A program made the translations under genes and the position numbers. Positions 10,474-22,428 of a stretch of 64,000 bases of DNA are shown piece by piece. The stretch's first letter is position 1; each line of letters begins with the position of its first letter. Source of the stretch: Clavulina sp. PMI_390 (Eukaryota > Basidiomycota > Agaricomycetes > Cantharellales > Hydnaceae); the NCBI GenBank assembly GCA_015039315.1, contig WIDE01000015.1:192836-256835 (forward strand), read 5' to 3'. Under the pieces are notes generated by a model, which saw nothing but the letters and a program-made list of their open reading frames with translations, was not told the origin of the DNA and did not search any database.

Positions 10474-12166
10474 CTAACCTTTGCATTTAATGTTCTTCAG
10501 CTCCCATCGAAGCAATTTTATGTCGTTGGGGGTGAGATTGTAGTTGTGGGAGTGAGGGCACGACTGTTGGGTAACGCGCCGCACATAAGTCCTCTCATGT
10601 AACAAACTGAACAAGCACAAGCCAATAGTTGCTTACAACAAGATAGCATCCTTCGTCGAGGTAATAATCGTTACAAATCTTAGGGATCTCTGCAGCATGG
10701 TGTGAGTCGATCTTCTTTCAGCAGCACAATACTTGAGAGCCACGGTGATATGACATACGTTTAATCATAGGCTATGGTGGGAAGTCAATAGTCAATCATC
10801 TTTAATGGTATAGACCAGAAGTGGATAGTTATTTTACCTTTGAGCGGTCCACTCGCGGTAAATTACCCTTATCTCTAGTATCCTGGCGGCGCGCTGTCTG
10901 CCAAGTATAAGTAGCAGCTTTTGCTTTCGTGAATTCAGGAGATGCTCGTGATGCAGAGGGCCATTCTACGCTCTTGTGAGAGGCCGAGGTTGTAGTTGGA
11001 CTGAGTGGAGCTACTGGCGTCTGGATTGAGCCTCCTCCATTGGTCATCTCGGACAGAACACTATTTGAATTTTCTGGAAGGCCAATGGGGCTCATCATGA
11101 AGACTCCATCAAAGTTGGCATCAGGAAGATTTAGCTCCTTGATTGCTTGAGCATTCTGCCCATAGTCCATGATAATGATTTTATGGAGATGCCCTTCAGT
11201 GATGAGGGAGTTCAGAGTGGGAACATATCCAGAATCATGGCCACCTGCAATGGCCAAAGTGAGATGGGCTGAAGATCAACTTGGGACTGGGACTGGCCTC
11301 CAAAGAATATTTTTTTCACCTGATCGATCTTAGCAAACGTCTTCAGGTAAGCTATCTCAGGCCCGATATCAGCGAATCTTGAGAAATGGAGAGTTGGCTT
11401 GGACTGCGGGGCTAACCACGAATCTTGGCATCAGCTTTCTCTTTGCCATGTCCAACATCAACAATGCTGAACAGCTCCGATGATTGATTGAAGCCAATCA
11501 GGAATTTTATGAACTCATCACGAGAGCACACATCTGCACCAGTCAAGGCATCACGCAGACCATATAGATTCATGAAGATGACGACGATCAATGAGCCTTG
11601 GATATCAGAGGAGTTGTTTATAGCCTTCTGAAGCGCTCCGGCAGCGAGTTTGCCACCTGTGTCGCCTTGTTTCAAGTAATTATCAGAAAAGACGCAACCA
11701 TCCCCGTCAATAACACAGAGGCTGATAGAGTCACCACGCTAAGAATAAACGGCCAATCAGGGAAGCCGCGGTAAGAAGCTAATAAGGGTCACACTTCATA
11801 TCGACCAGGCTGCACTGATCTTAGCTCGAAACTTTCTTTGAGTTTCTCAATCTCGTTGCTGTGTGAGGCTTTGAGCACCTCATTCTATAGACCCGCCAAC
11901 ATGCGTTGTTGTACCACCCCGTCCACCGGAAAACTCTGCAATAGCTCACCTCATTCCTTAGCTCGTCATTTTCTTTCTGTAAAGCCTGGAAACTTGTCTT
12001 GATCTGGGCGATGAGGTCTGGCACAGCGGACGTGGCAAGATGCACAGCATTTTGCAAGCGTGGCGTTTATCCCATGGTCTCAAACATGCGATGGACTAGA
12101 ACACCTACTATTTTGATCTTCTCCTAGTTTAGACAAACAGCTAAAATCGTCTTGTGCGGCCGGCAT
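10474..12166 (-). CDS. DUF7923 protein with C-terminal CCCH zinc finger
   Basis: Eight exons: 12166-12109, 12017-11950, 11884-11795, 11738-11417, 11351-11298, 11244-10838, 10687-10637, 10563-10474; 379 residues. After a short coiled-coil (ALQKENDELRNENEVLKASH) comes a DUF7923-type domain with VIDGDGCVFS, NLYGLRDAL, GKEKADAKIR and IFFGGGHDSGY. The Asp/Asn pattern resembles PIN/NYN-like nuclease folds, but that is my inference. A low-complexity Ser/Thr linker follows, then a zinc finger split over the last two exons: C-X8-C-X4-C-X3-H (ICNDYYLDEGC ... CPHSH). Such proteins are common and mostly uncharacterised in fungi; an RNA-linked role is plausible. Intron 5 (11245-11297) has a GC donor (GGAG|GCCAGT). 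The first exon depends on an ATG at 12166 and a GTAGGT donor and is less certain. Confidence 0.85.
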
Positions 12167-14235
12167 CTTGTAAAGGCACAAGGGACAAGATCTTGGAGGT
12201 AGGCTGGAGGAGGTGAAGGAAAGGGAAGTTGACAGTTATGTTCATTTGCAATTGACATTACAGAAACTAGCAGAAGTTTTTGGATACAGTAAACACGAAG
12301 TCACAGGGGAGCGAAGAGCATCGCGGAACAATCGAACCAGGCGATCGTTGCTTCTACTCCGTTTCCGGGAGGTGAACCCGAGAAGAATTCATGCTATATA
12401 TTGCATGCATGAGGCGGTGAGGCTCATTGAAAAGCAACCTTGTGACGGTGGGAGTTAGACGCTGCTCCAGGTGGTCACTGCCATTGCATTGCGAACACCA
12501 CAAAATGGCTTTTGCGGCTCAACGAGGAGTTCTAATAGAGATCTGCTATATCAGAAGGACTTAAATATGAATCTTAGGCTCAAATCTCTTCAAGAAGGAT
12601 CTTGCCCAGCAGGACCTGTTAAACGCGGCGTTCTCCGTATCTCGGCGCTTATCGACTCCCACCATCACAGTCTGGCGGGTTGACGAAAATTTTCACGCAA
12701 ACCCACGAGCGGATGCAAGGCTGCGAGGCTGATCACCTACACGAGAGGACTTTCAAGGCCATTCTATCTTCCCCAAGATTGAATCGGCTCTGTTTGCTTC
12801 TCTCTATTTTCGTCAGCGGGCTAAAGTCTGAGTATGCTCATCCCTCTCGATCGATCTCTAGCCGGGTCCGACGATAAACTGCGTCGAGCGACGTACCAGA
12901 AATACCACCACGGCCCTCTTTTCCACCTTCTTCGGGAGGTTGGAAGCCTCGGAGATGTGGGTCTTTCGGGGCACACGGAGGGGACGAGGGTCGAGTCATC
13001 CCCCCTTAATGGAAGGGGCTTGGATACTTTTGGGTGATGGAACACGTCGTAGGGATCGAGCACACCGTATGCAGCGCGTGTTGATCGTTGTAGATCCATG
13101 CAGGCTGGCGGTGTGCTCTTTGGTGCACTTCGCAGCGAGCGGTAGTCGAGGTTCATTGGGAGGACGCTAGCTTTCCGGAGCTGAGCTGACCATGGATCTT
13201 GGCAACAAAAGCCGTTGAACTCGATTCAGATTACTCTGCGTCCGCTCGTATATTGCTGAAAATTTTCTGCTGCAACTTCACCATTGGCTTTTGTGCTCTG
13301 GTTGGATGTTCACAACGCAATTTTTTCCGACCTGATGGTCGATCCTTTGAGGATCGCTCCCCCTTGCTCCCACTTTTCATTATTACTTACCGCCCACATA
13401 CTCGGGCAAGCTTTTGCTTTGGTATGGCGTCCAATCAACCCTACATTATGATAGATGTACGCGCCTTCATGTATTGACGGAGAATCAGTTCGGCAGCGCT
13501 GTTATCTGATTGTAGCAATCACTTCTCGAGCTCGCGCGCCACAACAATATTATGATAAACCATCTATGTAGCTCGTGCAGTCGAGATCAAAGCCAAGGCT
13601 GCACTATGTTGTGGATTCTGATAGTCGGAAACAGAAGAGAAAGGACAAAAGCACAGAAAGTCCGAGAGACAGTAGGACGAGAAGAGAGAGATGCAGAGGC
13701 GGGATAGCGTGAGCTGCTGATGGTCAAAGGAATGAATGATGATATGAGAGAAGGAAACGAGTGGCGTATGCAAACGGGGAGATTGACTTGTGGAGGCTGA
13801 ATGCAGGAAGTGAGTGATAACACGCAAACGATAGTTCTAGAACATAGCAAAAAACGGGAAAAACAAAGCGAAAAGGGAATTGTGAAGAAATACCCAAAGA
13901 AACAGTGATAACAATCCAAACGCATAATGTCTAAATGGCAGCAGGGGTGAATAAAGCCGGATGCGAGTCCAGGGTATGGTATAATGGTGGGGAGTGATCC
14001 GCGCCGAGGAAGGGGAGGTTTCAGTGAGGGCCAGGCACAACGTTTGTAGGGTGTCGTCAGGTGGGGGAGTCCTGGGGCGTGTATGGAGGAAAAAATAGAG
14101 AGAGGAGAGGTGCCAAAAGGATGGTGACGGGGGGTAGCCAACCACTGAAGTCCACCAAAGAGGAGAGGAGTCGGACCTTTCATCTAATGGTACGAAATAA
14201 AGTGTAGCAAATAAAAGTGCGTCAATTCGCTAGTG
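12167..14235. other. 2.1-kb intergenic region
   Basis: Overlapping open frames occur on both strands at 12680-13170 and a long pyrimidine-biased one at 13587-14183 (-). None shows a domain, signal peptide or plausible exon chain. The right part is probably the 3' UTR of the beta-helix gene. Confidence 0.45.
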
Positions 14236-16885
14236 TCACCCAGACGAAGACGACTTCCGCTCGTAATTATGCGCATACCCCAAGTGCATGCTTCTCATTT
14301 TGTTACCCCTGCCCTCGCCGCCAAACGCCATCGACATCCTCTGCCCACTTCCATCCGTCCTGAAGCCGTTCCGTTCCAGGTACCATCGGCGGAAGTACCA
14401 AGCCAAGAATGCTGCGCCAATGATACCAAGCGGAATGCCAACGCCCAGCCCAATCTTGGTTTTGGCGCTCGAGTTGGTCGCGCCACCCAGACCCCACGGC
14501 ACCTGCTCTCCAGGGACCCACGGCGAAGGTTGCCCACCGTATGGCCAATAGTCGCCGTTTTGCGGGATGATGCATGTGAGGGATTCTGCACTTGCGACAG
14601 TGGCAAAGTACTCCGATTGGATGTTCGAGTCAGTCACATTGTTGGCATCGCGGACCATCGACTCGGCGGCGGGAAGGGCGGGCGATGCGCTGCAGTTGGG
14701 TCCCTGCGTGCCGATGTAGGAAAGATTGCCAAATAGAGTGTTGCCTTGCACGGTGAAGTTGACAACACCATCCAAACCCATGGCGTAGCCGAACTGCAAG
14801 CATGAAGAAATGACCGTTATCAGTGCTGCTGTTGAGTCAAGAAGCAATAAGAAAAATGGAATGAACATACGGCGCCAGAGAATCGGTTGTTTAGTACTGT
14901 TCCGCCAAAGCTAACATTGCTGCCATACTGTGGACCAAACCAGACCGGTGGACCAATGGCGATCCCAATCCTAGACGAATAGAGCGAGAATCAGCAAGAC
15001 ATGAAGACGGCCGTTTATGCTAGCCATAAAAGGACAAACTTCATAATAGCTGTCTCGTTATTGGTACCATCCGTGTCCCCAGATCCCTCTGGCGCAGAGG
15101 TAGCAAAGCCGCCCATGATCGTGTTCTCACGTACGACGACACCAGTATAGTTCCCTCCCCAAGGATCGATATCAACCATGTTCTGCACGGAAGCGTCAAT
15201 CTACAGAACTAGGTGAGAGAGGCACTAATAAAGAGTACAACTCACGATTCCACCAAGTTGGGTATTCTGCCCTACCCAAATGGTGTTATTCTCCACGAGA
15301 GTCCCAGGCGATCCGAAGAGTACGATGCCACCGTCAGTGGCACCGTGCACCCAGTTCCCGTGCACCCACGAATTAGCGCACGCTACAGATATCCCATCAG
15401 CCCAATACTGGAAGTAGTCGCTCCCACAGGGTCCTGAAGATGCAAAGAATGGTTCAGCTCAACCTTACTAAGAGTAATGAGAAGTGGAAGAAATTCACCA
15501 ATATCGTTGTATTGAATTGTCGTATTGGTGCATTGTAGCCCACCCTCGAAGATGTGCAAGCAGCTCCAGCTACGCGGATCGAAACTCTTGACATACTCGA
15601 CGAGCTGCCCATTGTTCGGCCCGCCAATTTCAATGTTAGCACCTCCATTCGTTGGCCCAGAGTCGCCACGAGTGCCATTGATCTGATGAGATGAAAGGGT
15701 GGGTGGCGGAGTCCGGAGGAGTGGAGTGGTTTCACGGATGGTAAAGTTGATGGGTGATTGGCGAATGGATTTGCCCGCGGTCGCAGTGAAATTTCACGAA
15801 GGAGCGAGCGCCAGAGATTTGTGCAGAGAAAAAAGAAGCAACGGCGGCATTTCCAAATAGATCGCATACACAGACAGAGAGATAGATATGACCAAGAAGC
15901 AAGCAGAGGTGATTGATCAGTCTCCCATATGAAATCTGCATAAGACGGGCGTGGCGCCAAGGTGTACGTACGATCAAGTGGCGGATTTTGATATCGCTGC
16001 AATTGTTGCATCCACCTGTACGAGATGAACGTAAAGCCGGACCGAGCAGCACGCATGTCAAAAAGGAAGAATAGAATGAGCACACGTTCCAGAATAAGTC
16101 CCGGAAGCAAAAGTCCAAAGATAGCAAAAAACGTTGCAAGAGATAACAAGCAATGGGCCGGGGAGCGTGTTGCACACGGCTGCCGATCCGCAGCCCCACG
16201 GCGGAAGCCTCGGCGTGCTTTGCCCTGCCTAGACAAAATACCAAGAAGCAGAGATACGCACCATCGATAGCGGTTGTGTGGCCCGACCCGTCGGCCACTG
16301 GTCCGCTCACAACCAAAGTCGCTCTCAAATCCGTCCCGTCCTCCTGCTCGATCGGATAGCCCTCTGTTGATATTTCCTGGCCTGGAAATGCAAAGACGAT
16401 CGGGGCTTCTATGTAATACTGGGTCCCTTGACATAATGAGAGTATGTAACCAGGCCCAGACGAGTTGAGTGCGACGTTCATTCGGTCAGTGACCGTGTTT
16501 TGAGGATTCGGGTCGACACATGAGGAATCTTGGCGCCGTGCTGGCGGGGACGATAAGGAGGGCGAAGAAGGAGGATTTCGGCGTTGCTTTCGAGGTGGAT
16601 ATGGGGGAGCGCGCGGGTCGAATGGTGGTGCTGGTGATAACGCGTCGTGTTGCGACCGAGAACTTGAGCTAGGCGATTCGCTACGCAAAGAGAGACAAAA
16701 CGGGCTACGATAAGCAGACTGAAAGCATTGTGGTAGAGTCTACCTGGGAGACTAAACTGGTCGTAGAGCCCGCCACCGAGCACGAGCCCTCTGTCGCTGG
16801 GTGGTGCTTTGGCTTGGCTAAAGAGTGATGAGGATGAGGCGCAGAAGACGGCGACGGCCGCCAACGCGGCAGCTGTCCGACGCAT
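14236..16885 (-). CDS. Membrane-anchored right-handed beta-helix (pectin-lyase-fold) protein
   Basis: Eight exons: 16885-16744, 16540-16262, 16015-15972, 15682-15499, 15433-15246, 15182-15040, 14970-14871, 14793-14236; 545 residues. A signal peptide (MRRTAAALAAVAVFCASS) is followed by an ectodomain of beta-helix repeats: GYPIEQEDGTDLRATLVVSG, CNNCSDIKIRHL, NGTRGDSGPTNGGANIEIGG, EYVKSFDPRSWSCLH, ATDGGIVLFGSPGTLVENNT. Near the C-terminus one TM helix (IGLGVGIPLGIIGAAFLAWY) precedes a basic cytosolic tail. NxT/S sites are frequent. Agaricomycete homologues exist as unnamed proteins; I know no proven activity, and carbohydrate binding or cleavage at the cell surface is inference. Introns 1-3 are long (203, 246 and 289 bp). 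The intron-1 acceptor could instead be at 16631, adding a Pro/Arg-rich insert. Confidence 0.8.
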
Positions 16886-17528
16886 GGTGGTGAAAAAGAG
16901 AGAGAGCGAACGAGAGAGAGAAAGAGAAAGAGAAAAGGCCTCGAGGCGAGGGGAGGCGAGACAAGGAAAGACAGACGTCCGAGCGTTCGAGGGAGGGTCT
17001 AAGTACAAAGAAGCGCTGAGAGAAGTGTCAACAGCAACTGAATGGGATTTGACATTATCAAATCGCCCGATTTGGAACCATTTGACCACCGCTCACACCT
17101 AAAAATTCACAGCCAAATCTATTCTTATCTGTCAAGTATGTAACTAGCAGCACTGGATGATCGTAAAGCCTTGCTACTAATACGGGCGGGCCGTGGGTGT
17201 ATACGGGGATAGAGATATGAGCATGAAGGGAGACGGTAGTAACCGGGACATGAACACGCCTCGGTTCTCGATCAGTTGCTCCCGTAATAATTTCTGTAGC
17301 ACGTCCCCAGTCGTAAGGATCAATTACCACCAAAAAGCAGAAACATGTGAGACAAATCGAAGGCAGGCATGACAACCTGTCCGCCACATTCATGGCAATC
17401 GATTGGAAAATAAACTACTGGACAACAATTGGTATATGAGTAAAAGTGCGTTTCCTATTTCCTTTGACCCTGTGTGCGTGATCAAGGCACCGCCCCTCGG
17501 CCAAACCACGGGCGACACGCCGGGCGAC
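16886..17528. promoter_or_regulatory. 5' flank of the beta-helix gene with a pyrimidine tract
   Basis: Immediately upstream of the ATG at 16885, the minus strand carries an almost pure CT tract (purine run on + at 16892-16938). CT-rich leaders next to the start site are common in fungal promoters. The rest to 17528 is 3' flank of the next gene, with no gene seen. Confidence 0.5.
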
Positions 17529-19156
17529 TCATTCTTCCCTCACTAACGTCTCCGCAAGTTGAAGCAGACTCCCAATCTGCATCGATAATCGCGCATTAGA
17601 AGGACGGTCGAGATAAGCCGAGATTACATTAGTGAATCGCAAGGCCTGTCAAAAGCGAAATAACGTACCAAGAATGCCCAACTGCCCCAGAACGTGCACA
17701 ACACGCTCTGATAATCCATCCATGTATGCGCAACGCTTCCGTATCCAAACGCTGCGCATAGAGTAAAGCCCGCAGCACCGATCAAATTCCACAAGCCGAC
17801 TTGCCTATCAGTTTTGCAATCTGTCAGTCTAGTGGTACATTTGACAAAAGAGAGGACTGCGGGGCGACGCCAAGACGGGGCCCCAACAGATGAATAACTC
17901 GACACTTACCACCCAACGCTTGTCAGGTTCAGCTTCCACCAAGCCTTCTGCTCTTCCAGCATGAGCAACGCACTCGCTATGATGAAACCAGAACCACCGA
18001 TAACCTGCGGAGTCCAGAAAAAGACGTCGACGATTGCTGGAGTAGCGGTGCTTGTGAAGAAACCTGGGATTACGCCAGGAAGGCCCGTTCTATTCGTTGA
18101 GAAGCAGGGCAGAATCGAGAGATTAAGCGTGTGGGAAGGAGAAGAAAAGCAATGAAGCAAGCTTACAACGTAGACACCCAGAAGATCGAGGCAGCGAACA
18201 TCTGAATAGCACACGCGAGGTATCCCAGATCCCGCCGCGACCTCACGCCCCTGGAAATAAAAGAATCATGGAATAAAGATCGTGAGCCAACACTCAAAGG
18301 TCAGAGGGAACCCAGTCATTGTAGTTCGGAAGGAAACGGAAACTCACATCCAAATGAACTTCCCTTCACCAGCTTTCTCACCTTCCAACAGCCTTTCAAC
18401 TTCTGTTCCGAACATCGCCTCATGCCCCGTATTTAGTGCCTCCACTAAGGCAAGGTACGCGCCGATCTCGAACAGGCTGCCACCCACGAAAGCCCAAGCA
18501 GCCGCTTCATATTCTTGGGGACCCGTGTTGGTCGCCGGCAGGAGAGGTAGAAAGAGGAGGAAGCCATTGATAACCTGTGAGTATCATGGAGGAAAGGTTG
18601 GAGAATACATGTTAGTCCACAAGAACGAACAAATACTAGAACGTGTAGTAGAGCAGATCGAAAATCAAGCTCAATGTATAGATGGACATACCCAAGCAAT
18701 ACTGCCGAGCACAAAAATCAGCGCTACCCAGAAAGAAATGTCCCCCGCCACGCGCAAATGCATCCTCTTATGACGTATATTGAGGTTATGCTGGGAAGGA
18801 TTGTGCACGCGGAGCGTTGCGAGCCAGGCATTCGTGCCGCCAGTCTCTCCAGTCTTCTCAGCATCTCCACTGGATGCGGGAGGAGCGCTTCCAGCTCGAT
18901 GATCACGCTGCACACTGACGTCTTTGGGGACAAAGAGCCTCTTGCGCGAGGCACGAGAGCGCCATTGGATGTCGTGTTCTCCGTCGTCAGGGAATTGAGA
19001 TGAGGATGATGACGATTTACCCTCTGCTCGTGTGGGGTGGAAGAAGGAGAGCGGGGCGGAGGCGTGGCTAACGTGTGCATGTGTTCCAGTCGGCCGAGCT
19101 TGAGGCCTGGTTGAAGGCAGAGTCGCCTCAGACGCAGTAGGAGCACCAGTAGACAT
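17529..19156 (-). CDS. Polytopic membrane protein with repeated GS..F.IGS motif (YrhK-like)
   Basis: Six exons: 19156-18692, 18574-18348, 18250-18167, 18089-17910, 17804-17669, 17576-17529; 379 residues. The first ~130 residues are Ser/Thr/Pro-rich and polar. About six to seven membrane helices follow, beginning at DISFWVALIFVLGSIAW. Three parts share a motif: GGSLFEIGAYLALVEA, GGSGFIIASALLMLEE and WGSWAFLIGSLLQLAE. Each has Gly-Ser, an aromatic, Ile-Gly/Ala-Ser and a closing acidic residue, suggesting internal repetition. The pattern resembles the YrhK domain of bacteria and fungi, but I cannot run a profile search, so that name is tentative. No transport or enzyme motif is visible. Confidence 0.75.
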
Positions 19157-20050
19157 GTATATCAGGTGATTCCCGGTTTTCGACGAACTTGAAGGGGTAG
19201 GGTGTCGCTGTAGGTGTTCTAGTTCAGTTACAGTGCCGGGAAGCTCACTGGGAAGCCCAAGTTTGAGAGTCAGGACGTACGATGGGAGTTAGCCAATGGT
19301 TAATCTACCTTTTTTTCCACTAGTGGGGGTGCAGGAGATGGCTCAGGAGAGACAGAAATGGACAGGAGATGGTCAAGAAACGTTTGGACCGCGCAACAAC
19401 CGTCACCAACTCAGGCGGCCTAGTCCTCCATTCAGTCAATTGCATTTCGTCATAAGGTGCCAATTATAGCAGTCGAAATATGGATCGTCAGTGGAAAGGA
19501 TTCATAAAAATTGCCGTAGGTGCAAACAGAGTCTAAAACGCCTTGGAATGACGCGGGCGTGCCATTCGCTTGAAGGAGAAGGGGAGAGCAAGCCTTGACA
19601 GCTGAGTGGCCAAAGAACAGCAAAGAACACGGCTCGTCACCACTTCGCCCGCCAATGTCACGCGTACAACGCTTCTATATTAGTCCTGCCAAGACCAATG
19701 CTCTCATCTCGTCCATTCCCTATGGAAATACCTCCGAATTCGTGATCACCAACAGCAAGGTTGTGCTAGCTCTGTACCCGGTCTCCTTTTCTCGTCAACT
19801 GGCCGGATCTTGTGCATATGAAGAATCAAGCACAGTACCAAGCAGAAGCCCACCTTCTATGGAAGTAGCGAACGTCAAACCCTCAGAGGATCTGGAGGCA
19901 GGTACTGGGGAGAAGGTCGCGGGTCAAGCTTTTCTATGGACTGCGCTGAGAGGACCACTTCACAAAGCACGCACTCCTTTACGAGGGCGATATAACATTA
20001 TCCATAGGGTAGTACAGCGGATATTACACAAGAAGGAATTGAGCACTGAC
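19157..20050. other. Intergenic region
   Basis: It holds the 5' flank of the membrane protein gene and the 3' flank of the 487-residue gene. A plus-strand open frame from an ATG at 19655 to 20062 overlaps the end of the opposite gene and shows no recognisable motif. Confidence 0.45.
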
Positions 20051-21947
20051 TTATGCCCCTAGCTGGGAGTAAGCATAGGCTGGCAATTCCCATTCGTCAT
20101 CTACAGCACCTCCCTCACCTTGAGCCTCCCACTCCTTCTGGCTCTGCGGGTTCACACCGTCCTGCGTGTCACCTTCTATACCAGTTCGACGAGACCTAGC
20201 AGTCCCAGACCGAGTCATGCCACCTGGACGAGGAGCACCGGGTAACTCGACAACAAGAGGGCTCTGGACATGCTTGCCCGCAAGAAGCATCCCCTCCTCG
20301 CCTCCAGGCGGTGTCAGGTGGCTCGCCGCAAGGGAAACTGATGATATCGTCGTAAGACGGTTCCCGCCACCAACCGGGGCGCTCGGCAGAGCGAGGACAG
20401 GGGAAGTCACAAGGAATGTGTCCGTCTTCCATAACCTCTGACACATTCCGTTCACAAAGTTGTCTCCTGTGACAGAGGCGGACGAGGAAGCCGGATCGGG
20501 TGATTGAGGGGAGCAGATCCAGATAGCGAGATGATGGAGCGTCCCTGTAGAAGTCCGTTTGAGATATTTGGAGTAGATTGTGAAGCCGAGCCCGGAGAGG
20601 GGAGTTGTGATACGAAGATCGAGGTTTCTAATGAGATAGCGAGATATTCCTGAACAAATTTCGCGAATTCAGCTGCTTGAAGCGTCATGAGGCGAACGAG
20701 TGCATACCTCCAGCTTCATACTCGAGGCTAAGGTAGTATTCCCCCGAGTCCGGCGCATCCACTCTCGCCGGTATAATCCTAATACATTGAAGTGTTCTCA
20801 GAACGTTTGCCATGGATAGTTGGGGAAGAGTAATGCTCACATCACAATAAAACTCATCCCAACTCCATTTATCTTTGCGCTCAGCTTGTGGCGGTCATCA
20901 CTAATTTCCTCTGGGGCGGCTAGAACGACCTGCTGCACTGGCGGCGGCGGAAGGGCTGGGCCACGTTGCATTTGAGGATTTCGTGCACTTCCAGGCGCAA
21001 TACCACCAGGCCCTCCACCGCGGAGAGTGCTAGAGCTGGGCATGTGTTGAATTGGGGGATCACCGAATTGCGAAGCTCTGTCAAAACCGAGTGCTAGCAT
21101 CTGGGCGTTGAGTTCCGAGTCTGGCGCGCTTCGAGGCCGAACTGGAGGGGAGGTCATCATCATGGCATTTGCACTTATTGAACGCTGGACGTTCCCTGTG
21201 GCAGGGGGTGTTTGAAGGTTGCCGTGCATAGCCCTCGACCCTCCACCGGAAGAATGAGACGCGAAGACATCAAGGGGAAACTTCCCGAACCACATATCAT
21301 CATGTGAGAAGAGTCGATGGCGATAAATGGGATTGAGAGGTCCCCCAGCGCTGCCGCTGAGCGGGCGCCGAATCCAAATTCGGAGGCTGTGGTGACTATT
21401 TGGAGGGAGCGATTGCTAGACCAGGCCAACCCGTGTCAATGCGCGTTCGCTAGATAGATCATGTGTACAATACCTCTTTTGGAGTCAGGCTGATGGTGCA
21501 TGAAGTTTAGTTTGTATCCCCTTAGTCAGAATAGACCATATTTTTCCCGAGGAGTATCAGCTGTGCGTACCATACGTCAAACTCTGCTTCCTGACATCGC
21601 CCGCAAAGCCATGATTAGTTATTGCGTCGACTCATGCTGGGTGGGGGCGCACTGGAAACAAGAACTTACAGTGGGGTCAAAGGACAACTTGAGTTGCACA
21701 GGTGTGCACAATCTGCGCTCGATGCCTCCCGCCTTGGAGAACAGCAAGAAGTTGTAAAGATTTGGTACAGATGGTATAGGGTCCACACTAAGATACAAGG
21801 ATGGACCGCCATTCGAGAGAAGTAGCTTGGGCGTTTAGCGAAAAGCTGGTCTGTTTCGCCGAATAAAGTTGAATAAACATACGCGATAATGAATCGGATG
21901 TGACATCCTTGGGTATAGATCTCATACAAATGTAAGAAGCGCTGCAT
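20051..21947 (-). CDS. Uncharacterised 487-residue protein
   Basis: Seven exons: 21947-21883, 21787-21670, 21590-21571 (20 nt), 21489-21474 (16 nt), 21415-20841, 20778-20708, 20649-20051. All phases agree and donors are GT. The N-terminal ~120 residues look globular (CHIRFIIAVDPIPSVPNLYN, RIWIRRPLSG, RHRLFSHDDMWFGKFPLDVF). A Pro/Ser/Gly/Met-rich linker (~125-245) follows, then a second globular part (KLSAKINGVGMSFIV, PDSGEYYLSLEYEAGG, LDLRITTPLSGLGFTIYSKY) and a polar Gly/Pro tail. There is no signal peptide, TM helix or catalytic motif I know. Frame choice in the last exon is set by the TTCAG acceptor at 20650; the other frame stops early. I do not recognise the family, and an upstream first exon cannot be excluded. 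Confidence 0.65.
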
Positions 21948-22428
21948 CGCGATGGTACGCTCTAGTGGGGGAATTCTAGGGCCCGATTATGGGCAGCGAG
22001 AGAGATGTGTGGATTCGGCTAGCGGCAAGGAATGTCTTGATAGACGCCTTTAAGTTTGCAAGACCTTGTCATTGGCAAAACAAGGCGACACAGCCGCCGA
22101 TCAAGATCAAATCACGACAATTTGGCTCCCCTGATGCTATGGAACAACGGGTGCAGCAATAGATGAGCCATTTACATTGACCGTATAATTTATCGGCATT
22201 CATTTCATGAGAGATTCCCCACAGTAGGGAAAAGCAGAGACGGCGACGGTGACGTCACCTGACCTCGGCAGCACGTGCCCGGTTCCCGAACTGGCATTCT
22301 TCTCTGACACCAGCCGCTTATTCCCTCAAAATCATCAGAAAATGGCCTGTGTGAGGTATCCGCAGTCATGCATACTGTTTCATCTTCTCGCCACCATCTT
22401 CGTCTCCCACCTCCTGCTTTTCTGATTT
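21948..22428. promoter_or_regulatory. Divergent promoter with CRE palindrome and E-box
   Basis: This is the 481-bp region between the 487-residue gene (-) and the chitinase (+). GGTGACGTCACC at 22248-22259 is a perfect palindrome with a consensus CRE (TGACGTCA, 22250-22257). CACGTG lies at 22272-22277. These match bZIP/ATF and bHLH sites and sit about 150-180 bp upstream of the chitinase ATG. Function is inferred. Confidence 0.4.

Noticed and set aside
13587..14183. 198-codon open frame on the minus strand
   Set aside because: Pyrimidine-biased, low-complexity translation without motifs; it sits just downstream of the beta-helix gene stop and is most likely 3' UTR.
15454..16434. 326-codon open frame on the minus strand
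   Set aside because: It overlaps the exons of the beta-helix gene in another frame and has no motif; it is a shadow.
19655..20062. 135-codon plus-strand open frame
   Set aside because: It overlaps the end of the opposite gene, and its translation has no recognisable motif, TM segment or splice context.
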